Source: a virus
Length of the DNA stretch: 63,440 nt
Virus record (IMG/VR): IMGVR_UViG_3300047509_000062
Coordinates: 1 to 63,440 of that record
Reading direction: 5' to 3' (one strand)
The notes beneath the pieces are model-generated. The model searched no databases, was not told where the DNA came from, and saw nothing but the letters and a program-made list of their open reading frames with translations. Position 1 is the first letter of the stretch. The number at the start of each line of letters is the position of its first letter. The position numbers and the translations under genes were made by a program. This document shows, piece after piece, positions 57,105 to 63,439 of the stretch.

Positions 57105-57412
57105 CAGGCAGGCAAGGGCGGTTGTGTTCCTGCCTGGACTCCTTGAGTAGCCCTAGCCTGTCTGGCGAGCCTTGGCGATGGAGCGTTCGCGTATAAGCTC
57201 GCTAGCGGCCCATGTGGCAGCACCCTATTAACACGGGTTTTGAAGGCGGACGTTCTTTCGCTGCGGCGGCGTGGAAAGCAGACACGCCCTATAGCACTGG
57301 ATCGCGTCGCCCTGCTCGGCCCGCGACCTTAGAGGAGGTCGCCAACAACCTGGAGGCGACTAGCCGGGGTAGCGTCCGGCCCGCAGCATCGAATTTGCCA
57401 GCGATTCTGGCA
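57105..57412 (+). ncRNA. Hairpin-rich noncoding leader, possibly a structured RNA
   Basis: Perfect stems follow one another: CAGGCAGG/CCTGCCTG (57105-57112/57129-57136), GGCGTG/CACGCC (57268-57273/57283-57288), GTCGC/GCGAC (57306-57310/57323-57327), GTCGCC/GGCGAC (57338-57343/57355-57360), GCCGG/CCGGC (57363-57367/57376-57380), TGCCAG/CTGGCA (57396-57401/57407-57412). An ORF from 57212 to 57571 exists but overlaps the lipoprotein gene by 134 bp and looks like a shadow. It could be the leader of the lipoprotein operon or a free RNA. Strand is assumed from the downstream gene. Confidence 0.4.
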
Positions 57413-57437
57413 GCGGCATTAACTCAAGGAGACAGAC

Positions 57438-57797
57438 ATGATCCGAAAACTTCTACTCGCAAGCGGGATGGCGATCATGCTGTCGGCTTGCGGAACCACA
57501 GGCGGCGGCACGGCAACAACCTGCTCGACCCCCATCTGCGTATCCGAAAAGCTCCTGACCGGCGCCCATGACGTTCATGCAGCCATCGCAACCGTAGCCG
57601 ACCAGCTCGCGGTGAGCGGCGTCCTACACGGCACACAGGCAACGCAGGTCAAGCAACTCATCGACCAATCCGAAGCGATCTTAACAACGGCTGATACTGC
57701 CGTCGCCGCAGGAAACGCAACCACCGTAGCGCAGCAAGTGGCTGAAGCAACCACTCTTGTCGCGCAGATTCAAGCCATCATCGGAGGCATGAAATGA
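57438..57797 (+). CDS. Lipoprotein, 119 aa
   Basis: MIRKLLLASGMAIMLSACGT has a lipobox LSAC after a short signal, so Cys18 is the likely lipid site. The mature part is helical (VHAAIATVADQLAVSGVLHG; ATTLVAQIQAIIGG). AAGGAG 8 nt upstream. A possible superinfection-exclusion or lysis-accessory lipoprotein (inference). Confidence 0.8.
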   Translation: MIRKLLLASGMAIMLSACGTTGGGTATTCSTPICVSEKLLTGAHDVHAAIATVADQLAVSGVLHGTQATQVKQLIDQSEAILTTADTAVAAGNATTVAQQVAEATTLVAQIQAIIGGMK

Positions 57798-58069
57798 GCC
57801 AACCTCAAGACATCGGTTGGGCCGTGAAGCAAATGCACAACGGCTCAAAGGTGGCACGCAGCGGATGGAACGGCAAGGATATGTTCCTGTTTCTCGTTCC
57901 CGGCTCGACTTTCAAGGTCAACCGTGCGCCGTTGCTAGGCATCTATCCCGAAGGAACGGAGATTGACTATCATCCGCACGTCGATATGAAAACGGCGCAA
58001 GGCTACGTTGTTCCGTGGCTTTGTTCGCAAGCAGATTTGCTAGCTATTGATTGGGAGATCGTCCAATGA
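57794..58069 (+). CDS. DUF2829 protein, Tad2-like (candidate anti-Thoeris sponge)
   Basis: 91 aa. VKQMHNGSKVARSGWNGKDM, then FLFLVPGSTFKVNRAPLLGI, YPEGTEIDYHPHVDM and VPWLCSQADLLAIDWEIV match DUF2829 along its whole length. Tad2, a member of this family, sequesters the cyclic-ADP-ribose-type signal of Thoeris defence. Not every DUF2829 protein is proven to do so, so activity here is inference. ATGA overlaps on both sides. Confidence 0.85.
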   Translation: MSQPQDIGWAVKQMHNGSKVARSGWNGKDMFLFLVPGSTFKVNRAPLLGIYPEGTEIDYHPHVDMKTAQGYVVPWLCSQADLLAIDWEIVQ

Positions 58070-58275
58070 GCGCCCTCGGAGCCATCCTTTTGCAGCTTAT
58101 CCCGCTGATTCCATCGGCAATTCCGGCGTTCGTCGGCTTCTACAACCAGATCAAGGGGCTTCTGACGCCTAGCGACCAGACAGCGATCGATCAGGCTCTT
58201 GCCGCTGCGCAATCTTCGGACGCGGCAGCGACGGCCCAAGCCGATACAGACCTCGCGGCGGCTGCGAAGAAGTGA
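58066..58275 (+). CDS. Hypothetical helical protein, 69 aa
   Basis: A hydrophobic N-terminal segment (ALGAILLQLIPLIPSAIPAF) followed by an Ala/Asp-rich helix (QTAIDQALAAAQSSDAAATA). A membrane-associated helix is possible. ATGA and GTGA overlaps with its neighbours. Function unknown. Confidence 0.65.
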   Translation: MSALGAILLQLIPLIPSAIPAFVGFYNQIKGLLTPSDQTAIDQALAAAQSSDAAATAQADTDLAAAAKK

Positions 58276-58370
58276 TTCGCTTTCTCCGTCGTCTGACCGC
58301 CAGCGACTACGGCTATCTATTTGGCCTCGCGGTCGCGTGCGGTGGTATATTCTGGCTGAGGTGGGGATGA
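58272..58370 (+). CDS. 32-aa membrane peptide (GTG start)
   Basis: GTG at 58272 overlaps the preceding stop; the sequence has a basic start (VIRFLRRLTASDY) and one hydrophobic stretch (LFGLAVACGGIFWLRWG). The stop overlaps the next ATG. Likely translated; role unknown. Confidence 0.55.
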   Translation: MIRFLRRLTASDYGYLFGLAVACGGIFWLRWG

Positions 58371-58543
58371 AACAGGCTCAGATCAAATGCCCATGCTGCG
58401 GCGTAAAAATCTTGGTTCGCCAGCGAGACGCAGCAGCGATCATTGCAGCCCGAAAGATATTCAAGGCTGCCGACGAAATGTTTACGGCAATGGACGCTGG
58501 ATTCAAAAAGGTTTTTGATCCATCGCTATGGCGTAAACTATGA
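58367..58543 (+). CDS. Small zinc-ribbon-like protein, 58 aa
   Basis: QIKCPCCGVKILVRQRDAAA provides CPCC, a half zinc site, followed by an amphipathic helix. ATG 58367 sits in an ATGA overlap. Function unknown. Confidence 0.6.
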   Translation: MKQAQIKCPCCGVKILVRQRDAAAIIAARKIFKAADEMFTAMDAGFKKVFDPSLWRKL

Positions 58544-58776
58544 CCTGGATCATGGCCGCGATAAACTTCATCCTCGGCCTCATGGGCTATTCCAAGGGCA
58601 CGAGTGACGGTACAATCGCGGCGCAGGAAGCCGAACGGGCGGGGGGCGCGGAGCAACGTGCCTCAGACGCCACTGCAGCCGCCCAGAGCGAGGCTCGCGT
58701 GGCGCAGAGCGAGGCTCAGGACGCGGGGCAGACGAGCGCGGACGTGGACAAGAGGATTTCCGATGGCACGTTTTAG
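58540..58776 (+). CDS. Putative inner-membrane spanin (Rz-like), 78 aa
   Basis: MTWIMAAINFILGLMGYSKG is an N-terminal anchor, followed by an Ala/Glu/Gln coiled coil (AAQEAERAGGAEQRASDATA). The next gene begins inside its 3' end in another frame and is a lipoprotein, the Rz/Rz1 arrangement. Spanins fuse the two membranes at the last step of lysis. Confidence 0.7.
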   Translation: MTWIMAAINFILGLMGYSKGTSDGTIAAQEAERAGGAEQRASDATAAAQSEARVAQSEAQDAGQTSADVDKRISDGTF

Positions 58777-59005
58777 CCTCCTAGCCGCTCCGTGGGCCGC
58801 GCTGGTTCTCGCGGCCTGTTCCACCCCTCAGCCGCTTCCGCCGCCGCCAGCCAAGGCGCTGTGCCTGCCTGTGGTCTCGTACAGCCAAGCCCAAGGCAAA
58901 GAGCTTGTCGCGGAGAAAAACCGCCTCCGAGACCATTCTATGATTGATCGCTATTTGGCTGGATATTCGGCGCTGCGGGATGCTGCCCGCGCGGCTTGCC
59001 GGTAG
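58763..59005 (+). CDS. Putative outer-membrane spanin lipoprotein (Rz1-like), 80 aa
   Basis: ARFSLLAAPWAALVLAACST has a lipobox LAAC; PQPLPPPPAKALCLPVVSY follows, the Pro-rich stretch usual for Rz1. It starts 14 bp inside the Rz-like gene. Converges with the leftward arm 20 bp further on. Confidence 0.75.
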   Translation: MARFSLLAAPWAALVLAACSTPQPLPPPPAKALCLPVVSYSQAQGKELVAEKNRLRDHSMIDRYLAGYSALRDAARAACR

Positions 59006-59024
59006 CAGTCTCGCTCGCCTGCTC

Positions 59025-59237
59025 CTATGACGTGGCGCTGGCGGGATTGTAGCGACGGCCAAGTGCTGCCGTTAAAATATCGTGCAGGGCTTCCATTTGC
59101 TCGCGCGACAACTCAATGTCCAAAACGCCGTGGCCGACGAGCGCGCTCCTAACCTGATCGACAGGCATTCTCAGCGCGGAATAGCCGCCATTGCGCTTGA
59201 GGATAGCAAATAAAGGCGGCAACTTGTGTGATGTCAT
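59025..59237 (-). CDS. Hypothetical protein, 70 aa; last gene of the leftward arm
   Basis: LPPLFAILKRNGGYSALRMP, then LDIELSREQMEALHDILTAA. Soluble and helical. Coupled to the upstream gene by ATGA. No terminator is obvious in the 19 bp before the converging spanin gene. Confidence 0.6.
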   Translation of the reverse strand: MTSHKLPPLFAILKRNGGYSALRMPVDQVRSALVGHGVLDIELSREQMEALHDILTAALGRRYNPASATS

Positions 59238-59575
59238 TTTAACGTCTCCTCATTCGTGGCGCTGGCGGCTGGCGGGGAGAGGGCGCGGATGGCAGATACA
59301 GCGCGTTCTAGTCCGAAGTTGAATAATGACATTGCTTCGCGGCCCCATTGATATCCGTCGGGCAACTTTGCCGTCGCTGCCGCTACAATCGCTCGCTCTA
59401 TCGTCTCGCGCTCGATGGTCGCGATCGCTGCATTGGCAATCGCGCGCCATATTGATCTGGCTTCTGTAGATTCATGCTCCCAAGCGAGCCGCGTTATCGG
59501 CTTGTCGCCAAATTCCGCTGATTTGTAGTACGCCGCGCGCGCCGCCGCTTCCAGCCTTTTCGCCAGATCGCTCAT
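59234..59575 (-). CDS. Hypothetical protein, 113 aa
   Basis: MSDLAKRLEAAARAAYYKSA, then ATIERETIERAIVAAATAKL and PDGYQWGREAMSLFNF. Helical. The C-terminus (ALSPPAASATNEETLK) is a degenerate form of the tail seen in several other leftward genes. ATGA overlaps on both sides. Confidence 0.6.
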   Translation of the reverse strand: MSDLAKRLEAAARAAYYKSAEFGDKPITRLAWEHESTEARSIWRAIANAAIATIERETIERAIVAAATAKLPDGYQWGREAMSLFNFGLERAVSAIRALSPPAASATNEETLK

Positions 59576-59691
59576 GGCTTGCTCCTCGTGAGCGCCAACA
59601 ACTTAAAAACCAGCTCCAACCCCTGTCCAGCCGCGAACCCAAACCAGAACCACGAGAAAGCGACCTTATTTGCGATGATCCACGCGCTCAT
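59572..59691 (-). CDS. 39-aa membrane peptide
   Basis: MSAWIIANKVAFSWFWFGFA, then AGQGLELVFKLLALTRSKP: one aromatic-rich hydrophobic helix and a basic end. Overlaps both neighbours by four bases. Likely translated; function unknown. Confidence 0.6.
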   Translation of the reverse strand: MSAWIIANKVAFSWFWFGFAAGQGLELVFKLLALTRSKP

Positions 59692-59921
59692 CCTTCCGTC
59701 TCCTTCGTTGCAGGCGGGGAGGGGTGTGGTTTGCGAAGCTGGAATATCAGCTCGTCGATGTTCTCGAATGTGAGCGGGCGTTTTCGATCTCGCGTGCCGA
59801 GCGAATCTAGAATGCCAGCAAGCTCAAGTTTCCAAGATGGGACAGCGCCGCAATCGCACGGTCTCGCTGGTTTGGCTGGCATGTTGTGGATGGCGCAGTC
59901 GGAATCATGTTGAACCGTCAT
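59688..59921 (-). CDS. Hypothetical protein with Cys pair, 77 aa
   Basis: ATG 59921 has AAGGA 7 nt upstream, so it is chosen over the earlier in-frame ATG at 59975, whose extra residues just translate the ribosome-site region. MTVQHDSDCAIHNMPAKPAR, then PCDCGAVPSWKL. Ends with the family-type tail (KPHPSPPATKETEG). Confidence 0.65.
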   Translation of the reverse strand: MTVQHDSDCAIHNMPAKPARPCDCGAVPSWKLELAGILDSLGTRDRKRPLTFENIDELIFQLRKPHPSPPATKETEG

Positions 59922-60339
59922 TGGAACTTCCTTTCGAGGATGGGTGGGGAGATAGGGCTGCTTTGGCGCGGACAAAATCCATGCAGGTCAGACCGTCGAA
60001 AAGCCGCGCCCCCATAGGCAATCGTAGCTTGCCTTCGTCAGTGTCTTTCACGCGCGCCGCAAACGGCTCCAGCGCCGCCCGCAGCCGTTCGATCTCGGCG
60101 CGGAGAGAGGCTATGGTGGCACTATACTCGCACACCAGCTTCGCGACTTGGAGCGCGCATGGGCCGTCGATATTGCAGATGAACTTGTAATCCGACTTGC
60201 GGTGGATCGCGTAGTATATTTCGCCGTTCTCACCGTCGTCGCGCTGATAAATCAACTTGTCGTGCGAGGCATCGAACGCTTCAACGACCCCGTCGCCAGC
60301 GATCTTTTCAAACGTCGAACGAGACAATCCTTTACCCAT
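59905..60339 (-). CDS. Coiled-coil protein of a repeated family, 144 aa
   Basis: MGKGLSRSTFEKIAGDGVVE, then IYYAIHRKSDYKFICNIDGP. SATIASLRAEIERLRAALEP is the helix shared with 61620-62000 and others. The end (RAKAALSPHPSSKG) is the shared tail, whose DNA also encodes the next ribosome site. Function unknown. Confidence 0.65.
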   Translation of the reverse strand: MGKGLSRSTFEKIAGDGVVEAFDASHDKLIYQRDDGENGEIYYAIHRKSDYKFICNIDGPCALQVAKLVCEYSATIASLRAEIERLRAALEPFAARVKDTDEGKLRLPMGARLFDGLTCMDFVRAKAALSPHPSSKGSSNDGST

Positions 60340-60437
60340 CACGATCTTCCATCGAACATAGACTTGAGTTTCGCATTGTTGAATGCCCAAAACGCTGCGG
60401 CCACAAGCACAACGCCAGCATGACTTCTATTCCTCAC
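60339..60437 (-). CDS. 32-aa membrane peptide (GTG start)
   Basis: GTG at 60437 lies inside the end of the upstream gene: VRNRSHAGVVLVAAAFWAFN, then NAKLKSMFDGRS. One membrane helix. The stop overlaps the next ATG as TGATG. A longer ATG frame in a different phase (60424) looks less natural. Confidence 0.5.
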   Translation of the reverse strand: MRNRSHAGVVLVAAAFWAFNNAKLKSMFDGRS

Positions 60438-60642
60438 AGGCTAGCGCGACGCTTCGCGGAGATTTATATCCGACCAAACCCGCAATCTGGCGCAAAGAAT
60501 AACCGTGTTCGCGAAGCACCCGCGCCATTTCGCGGCGCGTGTCACGTTCATCTTTCCGTTGTGGCTTTGGTTCCGGCAATGAGCCAGAGCCTCTGCATAT
60601 CGGGCAAATTGTTGGGCCAGAAAGTTGGCGATGAGGTTTCAT
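60427..60642 (-). CDS. Zinc-finger plus HTH protein, 71 aa
   Basis: TICPICRGSG is a CxxC finger half. TRREMARVLREHGYSLRQIA and GLVGYKSPRSVALAC form a helix-turn-helix of the type that recognises repeated sites. AAGGAG 9 nt upstream of ATG 60642. A possible regulator of the leftward operon. Confidence 0.7.
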   Translation of the reverse strand: MKPHRQLSGPTICPICRGSGSLPEPKPQRKDERDTRREMARVLREHGYSLRQIAGLVGYKSPRSVALACEE

Positions 60643-60660
60643 AGTGTCTCACTCCTTTTT

Positions 60661-60846
60661 CTATGAAGATACGGAATCGCGAGCCGCAGCATCAATCGCC
60701 GCCATCTCGTCATCGACCGCGCTAAACGCATCGGCGACAATCTGGTTGAGATTGCGGTGCCCAACTCCCGGACTCCCATTGTGCGAAACGTGCTCCCGCA
60801 ATTCCTTGATAAGCTTCGCGAGCTTCGTGGTGTGTTCATGGCGCAT
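60661..60846 (-). CDS. Hypothetical helical protein, 61 aa
   Basis: TTKLAKLIKELREHVSHNGS, then VGHRNLNQIVADAFSAVDDE. GGAG 8 nt before ATG 60846 fixes the start; the same frame upstream is noncoding-like. Function unknown. Confidence 0.6.
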   Translation of the reverse strand: MRHEHTTKLAKLIKELREHVSHNGSPGVGHRNLNQIVADAFSAVDDEMAAIDAAARDSVSS

Positions 60847-60872
60847 CTTTTGTGCTCCGTTCCCGTGAGGAC

Positions 60873-60896
60873 GACGCGGAGTGTTACCTCCGCGTC
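60873..60896. promoter_or_regulatory. Perfect 9-bp hairpin between leftward genes
   Basis: GACGCGGAG (60873-60881), loop TGTTAC, CTCCGCGTC (60888-60896). No T run on either strand, so more likely an mRNA processing or stability element, or a protein-binding palindrome, than a terminator. Confidence 0.5.
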
Positions 60897-60905
60897 GATA
60901 ATGTG

Positions 60906-61217
60906 TCAGCCGTAATTGGCAGGGCGGTAATGCTCGCTCGTGTTGCCTTCCCAGTTTTCGAGAAGGCCCCATCCCCACCAACTTCCATCGCCGGAATGCA
61001 AATGGTTGTCGTCGCGACCGAACGCGGTCATTCCCTCTTCCGGTTCGCCAACATAGTGAGTGATGTAGTCGTTGTTTTGATCCGAGACGAAGCCCGTTAT
61101 CTCCAGTCCGCGGCATTCTTTGCCAATCTGATTCGTGACAACGCTATGCACGGCGATGATTTTTGATTGAATGGCTCCAGCTTTCGGGTGTCTTCGGTAT
61201 AGTTTCAGCGTGAACAT
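60906..61217 (-). CDS. Hypothetical protein, 103 aa
   Basis: MFTLKLYRRHPKAGAIQSKI, then GLEITGFVSDQNNDYITHYV and an aromatic end (GSWWGWGLLENWEG). AGGAG 8 nt upstream of the start. Beta-rich and soluble; common in rhizobial phage early regions as I recall, function unknown. Confidence 0.65.
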   Translation of the reverse strand: MFTLKLYRRHPKAGAIQSKIIAVHSVVTNQIGKECRGLEITGFVSDQNNDYITHYVGEPEEGMTAFGRDDNHLHSGDGSWWGWGLLENWEGNTSEHYRPANYG

Positions 61218-61266
61218 GCTACTTCTCCTGCTTCTGCTATGCGCGGAACCGCCGCGCGTCGGTTGA

Positions 61267-61623
61267 TCATTCTCGTTCCTGCGAGGATGGGTGTGCGCGC
61301 AATGCAGATTCCCACCCGGTCATAAATGCCGCCCACAACGCCCCTTCGACATTACTTTCGCGCTGCTCAATCGGCATGACCTCGAATCGACGTTGGCGTT
61401 CAGTCGCGGTTGGGAATGGCGCAAGCTGCAAAGCCCATCCCTTGCTACGCTCGTAGGCGAATGTAGCTCTGTAAGCGTCCCACGCTTTCCGCAGATCGCT
61501 TTCGACGGGGACAGCCGTTGAGACTTCAATTTCCTCTATCGTTCCGTCAGGTCTGATGGTGACCGACGGCGGGTCTTCGCTGTTTAGCATCTTCTCAAGC
61601 CTGTCGATTTGACTCTCGCTCAT
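61267..61623 (-). CDS. Hypothetical protein, 118 aa
   Basis: IDRLEKMLNSEDPPSVTIRP, then DLRKAWDAYRATFAYERSKG and FMTGWESALRAHPSSQERE, with the shared PHPSS-type tail. ATGA overlap with the upstream gene. Function unknown. Confidence 0.65.
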   Translation of the reverse strand: MSESQIDRLEKMLNSEDPPSVTIRPDGTIEEIEVSTAVPVESDLRKAWDAYRATFAYERSKGWALQLAPFPTATERQRRFEVMPIEQRESNVEGALWAAFMTGWESALRAHPSSQERE

Positions 61624-62000
61624 GGTTTCGTCTCCTGCGTCGAGGATGGGTGGGGAGATAGAGCTTCGTCGATCTGCATGTGGATGGCAGCAAGCGTCCC
61701 GTCGAATTGATAGCCGCTAAGTGCTTGCCACTCTGGAATTGCGTCGAGGGATTTCCCGTCCTCAGAGAAATTCCCGATTTGCAGAACATCAAGCGCCATC
61801 GTTTGCAGCATCGCCTTTGCGTCTACCAGCGCCGCCCGCATCCGTTCGATCTCGGCTCCACGCGATTGTGCAACTGACAGATTGATCTTGGCTGTGTTCC
61901 GACACGTTGTCAGTTCCGCTGTGAGCCGTTCGATCTCGGCGCGGAGAGAGGCGAGTTCAGTGGCGTGGATCATTACGACTTCTGGTTCTTGTGGCAGCAT
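61620..62000 (-). CDS. Coiled-coil protein of a repeated family, 126 aa
   Basis: ATG 62000 has AGGA 6 nt upstream and overlaps the stop of a mini-frame (TGATG), so it is preferred over the frame's first ATG. TELASLRAEIERLTAELTTC is the shared helix; EALSPHPSSTQETKP is the shared tail. The middle (ALDVLQIGNFSEDGKSLDAI) is unique. Confidence 0.65.
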   Translation of the reverse strand: MLPQEPEVVMIHATELASLRAEIERLTAELTTCRNTAKINLSVAQSRGAEIERMRAALVDAKAMLQTMALDVLQIGNFSEDGKSLDAIPEWQALSGYQFDGTLAAIHMQIDEALSPHPSSTQETKP

Positions 62001-62038
62001 CACTTTCCTCGTAGCCAAATTCGTTCCGGGGTATCCAT
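62000..62038 (-). CDS. 12-residue mini-frame, probable relic of a paralogue
   Basis: MDTPERIWLRGK has a strong ribosome site (GGAGGAACGTG) and TGATG overlaps at both ends. It matches the opening of the next upstream protein (IVHAPERLLLRQ), so it looks like a cut-down paralogue kept as a coupling peptide. Confidence 0.45.
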   Translation of the reverse strand: MDTPERIWLRGK

Positions 62039-62376
62039 CACGTTCCTCCATCGAGCGCGGCACGACCACTCATTAGACGCTCGGTAAGATCGGCGGTTTC
62101 CAACGTGAGTCTTTTGACGCGCTCGCGTTCCTCCAAATAGCACTCGCGCAGATAATCATATTCGCCAGCACGTTGCTTCAGTTCCGCTTTCATCCGTTCT
62201 ATCTCCCCCTCAAGGGCGCGGAGGCGATCTGCGCGGACGTATTCGATGGTCTTATCCTCCACCCACAGAACGGGCGTTGGCTTCAAATTGCTGTCGTCCA
62301 CAGAGAATGTGAGATAGTCGCCCTTCATGGACTGTCTCAACAACAACCGTTCGGGCGCGTGCACTATGTCTGCCAT
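62038..62376 (-). CDS. Coiled-coil protein of a repeated family, 112 aa
   Basis: ADIVHAPERLLLRQSMKGDY, then VEDKTIEYVRADRLRALEGE: the 'PER....EYVRAD' pattern common in alphaproteobacterial phages. A coiled coil and an end RAALDGGT identical to the end of the next gene. ATG 62376 has AGGA 6 nt upstream. Confidence 0.65.
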   Translation of the reverse strand: MADIVHAPERLLLRQSMKGDYLTFSVDDSNLKPTPVLWVEDKTIEYVRADRLRALEGEIERMKAELKQRAGEYDYLRECYLEERERVKRLTLETADLTERLMSGRAALDGGT

Positions 62377-62783
62377 CACGTTCCTCCATCGAGCGCGGCG
62401 AGGGCGTCTTTTGCAGCTTCTCGGAATGACGCTCGCGTTGCATCTTGGCTATTCATCATCCGCTCAAGTATCGGACGCACTTCCTCGACCACCCGTTTCA
62501 TCCGGGCTATCTCCCGCTCAAGGGCGCGGACTGTGGCCTCGCTCTTTGCACAACGCTTCGCAAATTGGTCAATTTCCTCCAGATACTTTCGCTCCCACTT
62601 ATTGCTTTCCGTCTCAAGGGCGAGGAGGCGGGAAGATGCTTTGCTAACCGTTGCAGCCCACTCCTCACGAGTATCCCACGGGATCGGCCACGCGGAACCG
62701 GAAACTGTTAATATTTGCTCGGCGAGTTTGTCCAAATCCGTCGCCTTCTCCGCCCGCGCTTCGATGGATGCGATGGAAGTCAT
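62376..62783 (-). CDS. Coiled-coil protein of a repeated family, 135 aa
   Basis: MTSIASIEARAEKATDLDKL, then WDTREEWAATVSKASSRLLA and ALEREIARMKRVVEEVRPIL, ending LAALDGGT. The start at 62783 overlaps the upstream stop (ATGA). Function unknown. Confidence 0.65.
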   Translation of the reverse strand: MTSIASIEARAEKATDLDKLAEQILTVSGSAWPIPWDTREEWAATVSKASSRLLALETESNKWERKYLEEIDQFAKRCAKSEATVRALEREIARMKRVVEEVRPILERMMNSQDATRASFREAAKDALAALDGGT

Positions 62784-62980
62784 GGTGATTTTCCCCAAGT
62801 TTTCTCGATGCTGGCGATAACCGCGCTTGGATCATCCTCGCTCATAATGAAATCGCCATCAGGTAAATCCGGCGAGCGGACAACAAGAGTAACAATCGGG
62901 TTTTTGAATAGCTCTCGGATCGCATCCAATTTCGGAGCAACCTTGCCGTACAAATTGCGCTTCTCGATCTCGGATAACAT
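62780..62980 (-). CDS. Hypothetical protein, 66 aa
   Basis: MLSEIEKRNLYGKVAPKLDA, then NPIVTLVVRSPDLPDGDFIM. Helix then strands; soluble. ATGA overlap downstream. Function unknown. Confidence 0.6.
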   Translation of the reverse strand: MLSEIEKRNLYGKVAPKLDAIRELFKNPIVTLVVRSPDLPDGDFIMSEDDPSAVIASIEKTWGKSP

Positions 62981-62983
62981 CTG

Positions 62984-63031
62984 TCACGCCCGTGCTTCGA
63001 TGTCGGGGAGGGTGGGAGAGGGATCGGTCAT
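62984..63031 (-). CDS. 15-residue mini-frame, probable relic of a paralogue
   Basis: MTDPSPTLPDIEARA has AGGA 6 nt before its ATG and resembles the N-terminus of the gene at 62376-62783 (MTSIASIEARA). A second truncated copy of the same family. It overlaps the upstream stop by four bases. Confidence 0.45.
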   Translation of the reverse strand: MTDPSPTLPDIEARA

Positions 63032-63399
63032 GATGTTCCTCGCGTTGGGGAAGTAACGTCAGACGGCAGAACGCCGGACGCTCGCATTGTCATCGTCTCT
63101 TTGCATTGGCTCTCAAGATCATCAAAATATTGGAGCACAGACACTTCACCGATGGCCTCGCGCTCAGCGGCGCTCATGATCTGCAAGCGCTTCACGGCAT
63201 CAGCTTTTGTGCCGCGCGCAAATTTGCGGCCCCATCCCGGATTGAACGCCATCGCTTTGTCTCCGACACGAATATATGTTCGCCAGCCTTCCACATCGTC
63301 CCAGATATTACCGAGTTCGATACCGCACCCAGCCGCCTCCGGAGACATTGCGTATTCAAAAAACGCGAGCATTTGCTGGCGAGTTTCAGCGTCGCTCAT
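63028..63399 (-). CDS. Hypothetical protein, 123 aa (spans the circle junction)
   Basis: ETRQQMLAFFEYAMSPEAAG, then GWRTYIRVGDKAMAFNPGWG and RLQIMSAAEREAIGEVSVL. Soluble and mostly helical. The end (SDVTSPTRGTS) overlaps the mini-frame ATG. Its N-terminal 28 codons are repeated at 1-86. Function unknown. Confidence 0.65.
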   Translation of the reverse strand: MSDAETRQQMLAFFEYAMSPEAAGCGIELGNIWDDVEGWRTYIRVGDKAMAFNPGWGRKFARGTKADAVKRLQIMSAAEREAIGEVSVLQYFDDLESQCKETMTMRASGVLPSDVTSPTRGTS

Positions 63400-63439
63400 C
63401 TATTCCCTCCGCGCTTCTATGGCGTGCATCTTAATCATC
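63314..63439. repeat. Right copy of 126-bp terminal direct repeat
   Basis: Identical to bases 1-126; the final base of the window (63440) breaks the match. Together the copies show that the contig closes into a circle of about 63,313 bp. Confidence 0.95.

Noticed and set aside
57212-57571. 119-aa ORF upstream of the lipoprotein gene
   Set aside because: Overlaps the lipoprotein gene by 134 bp in another frame, turns Arg/His-rich there, and lacks a ribosome site; hairpins explain the region better.
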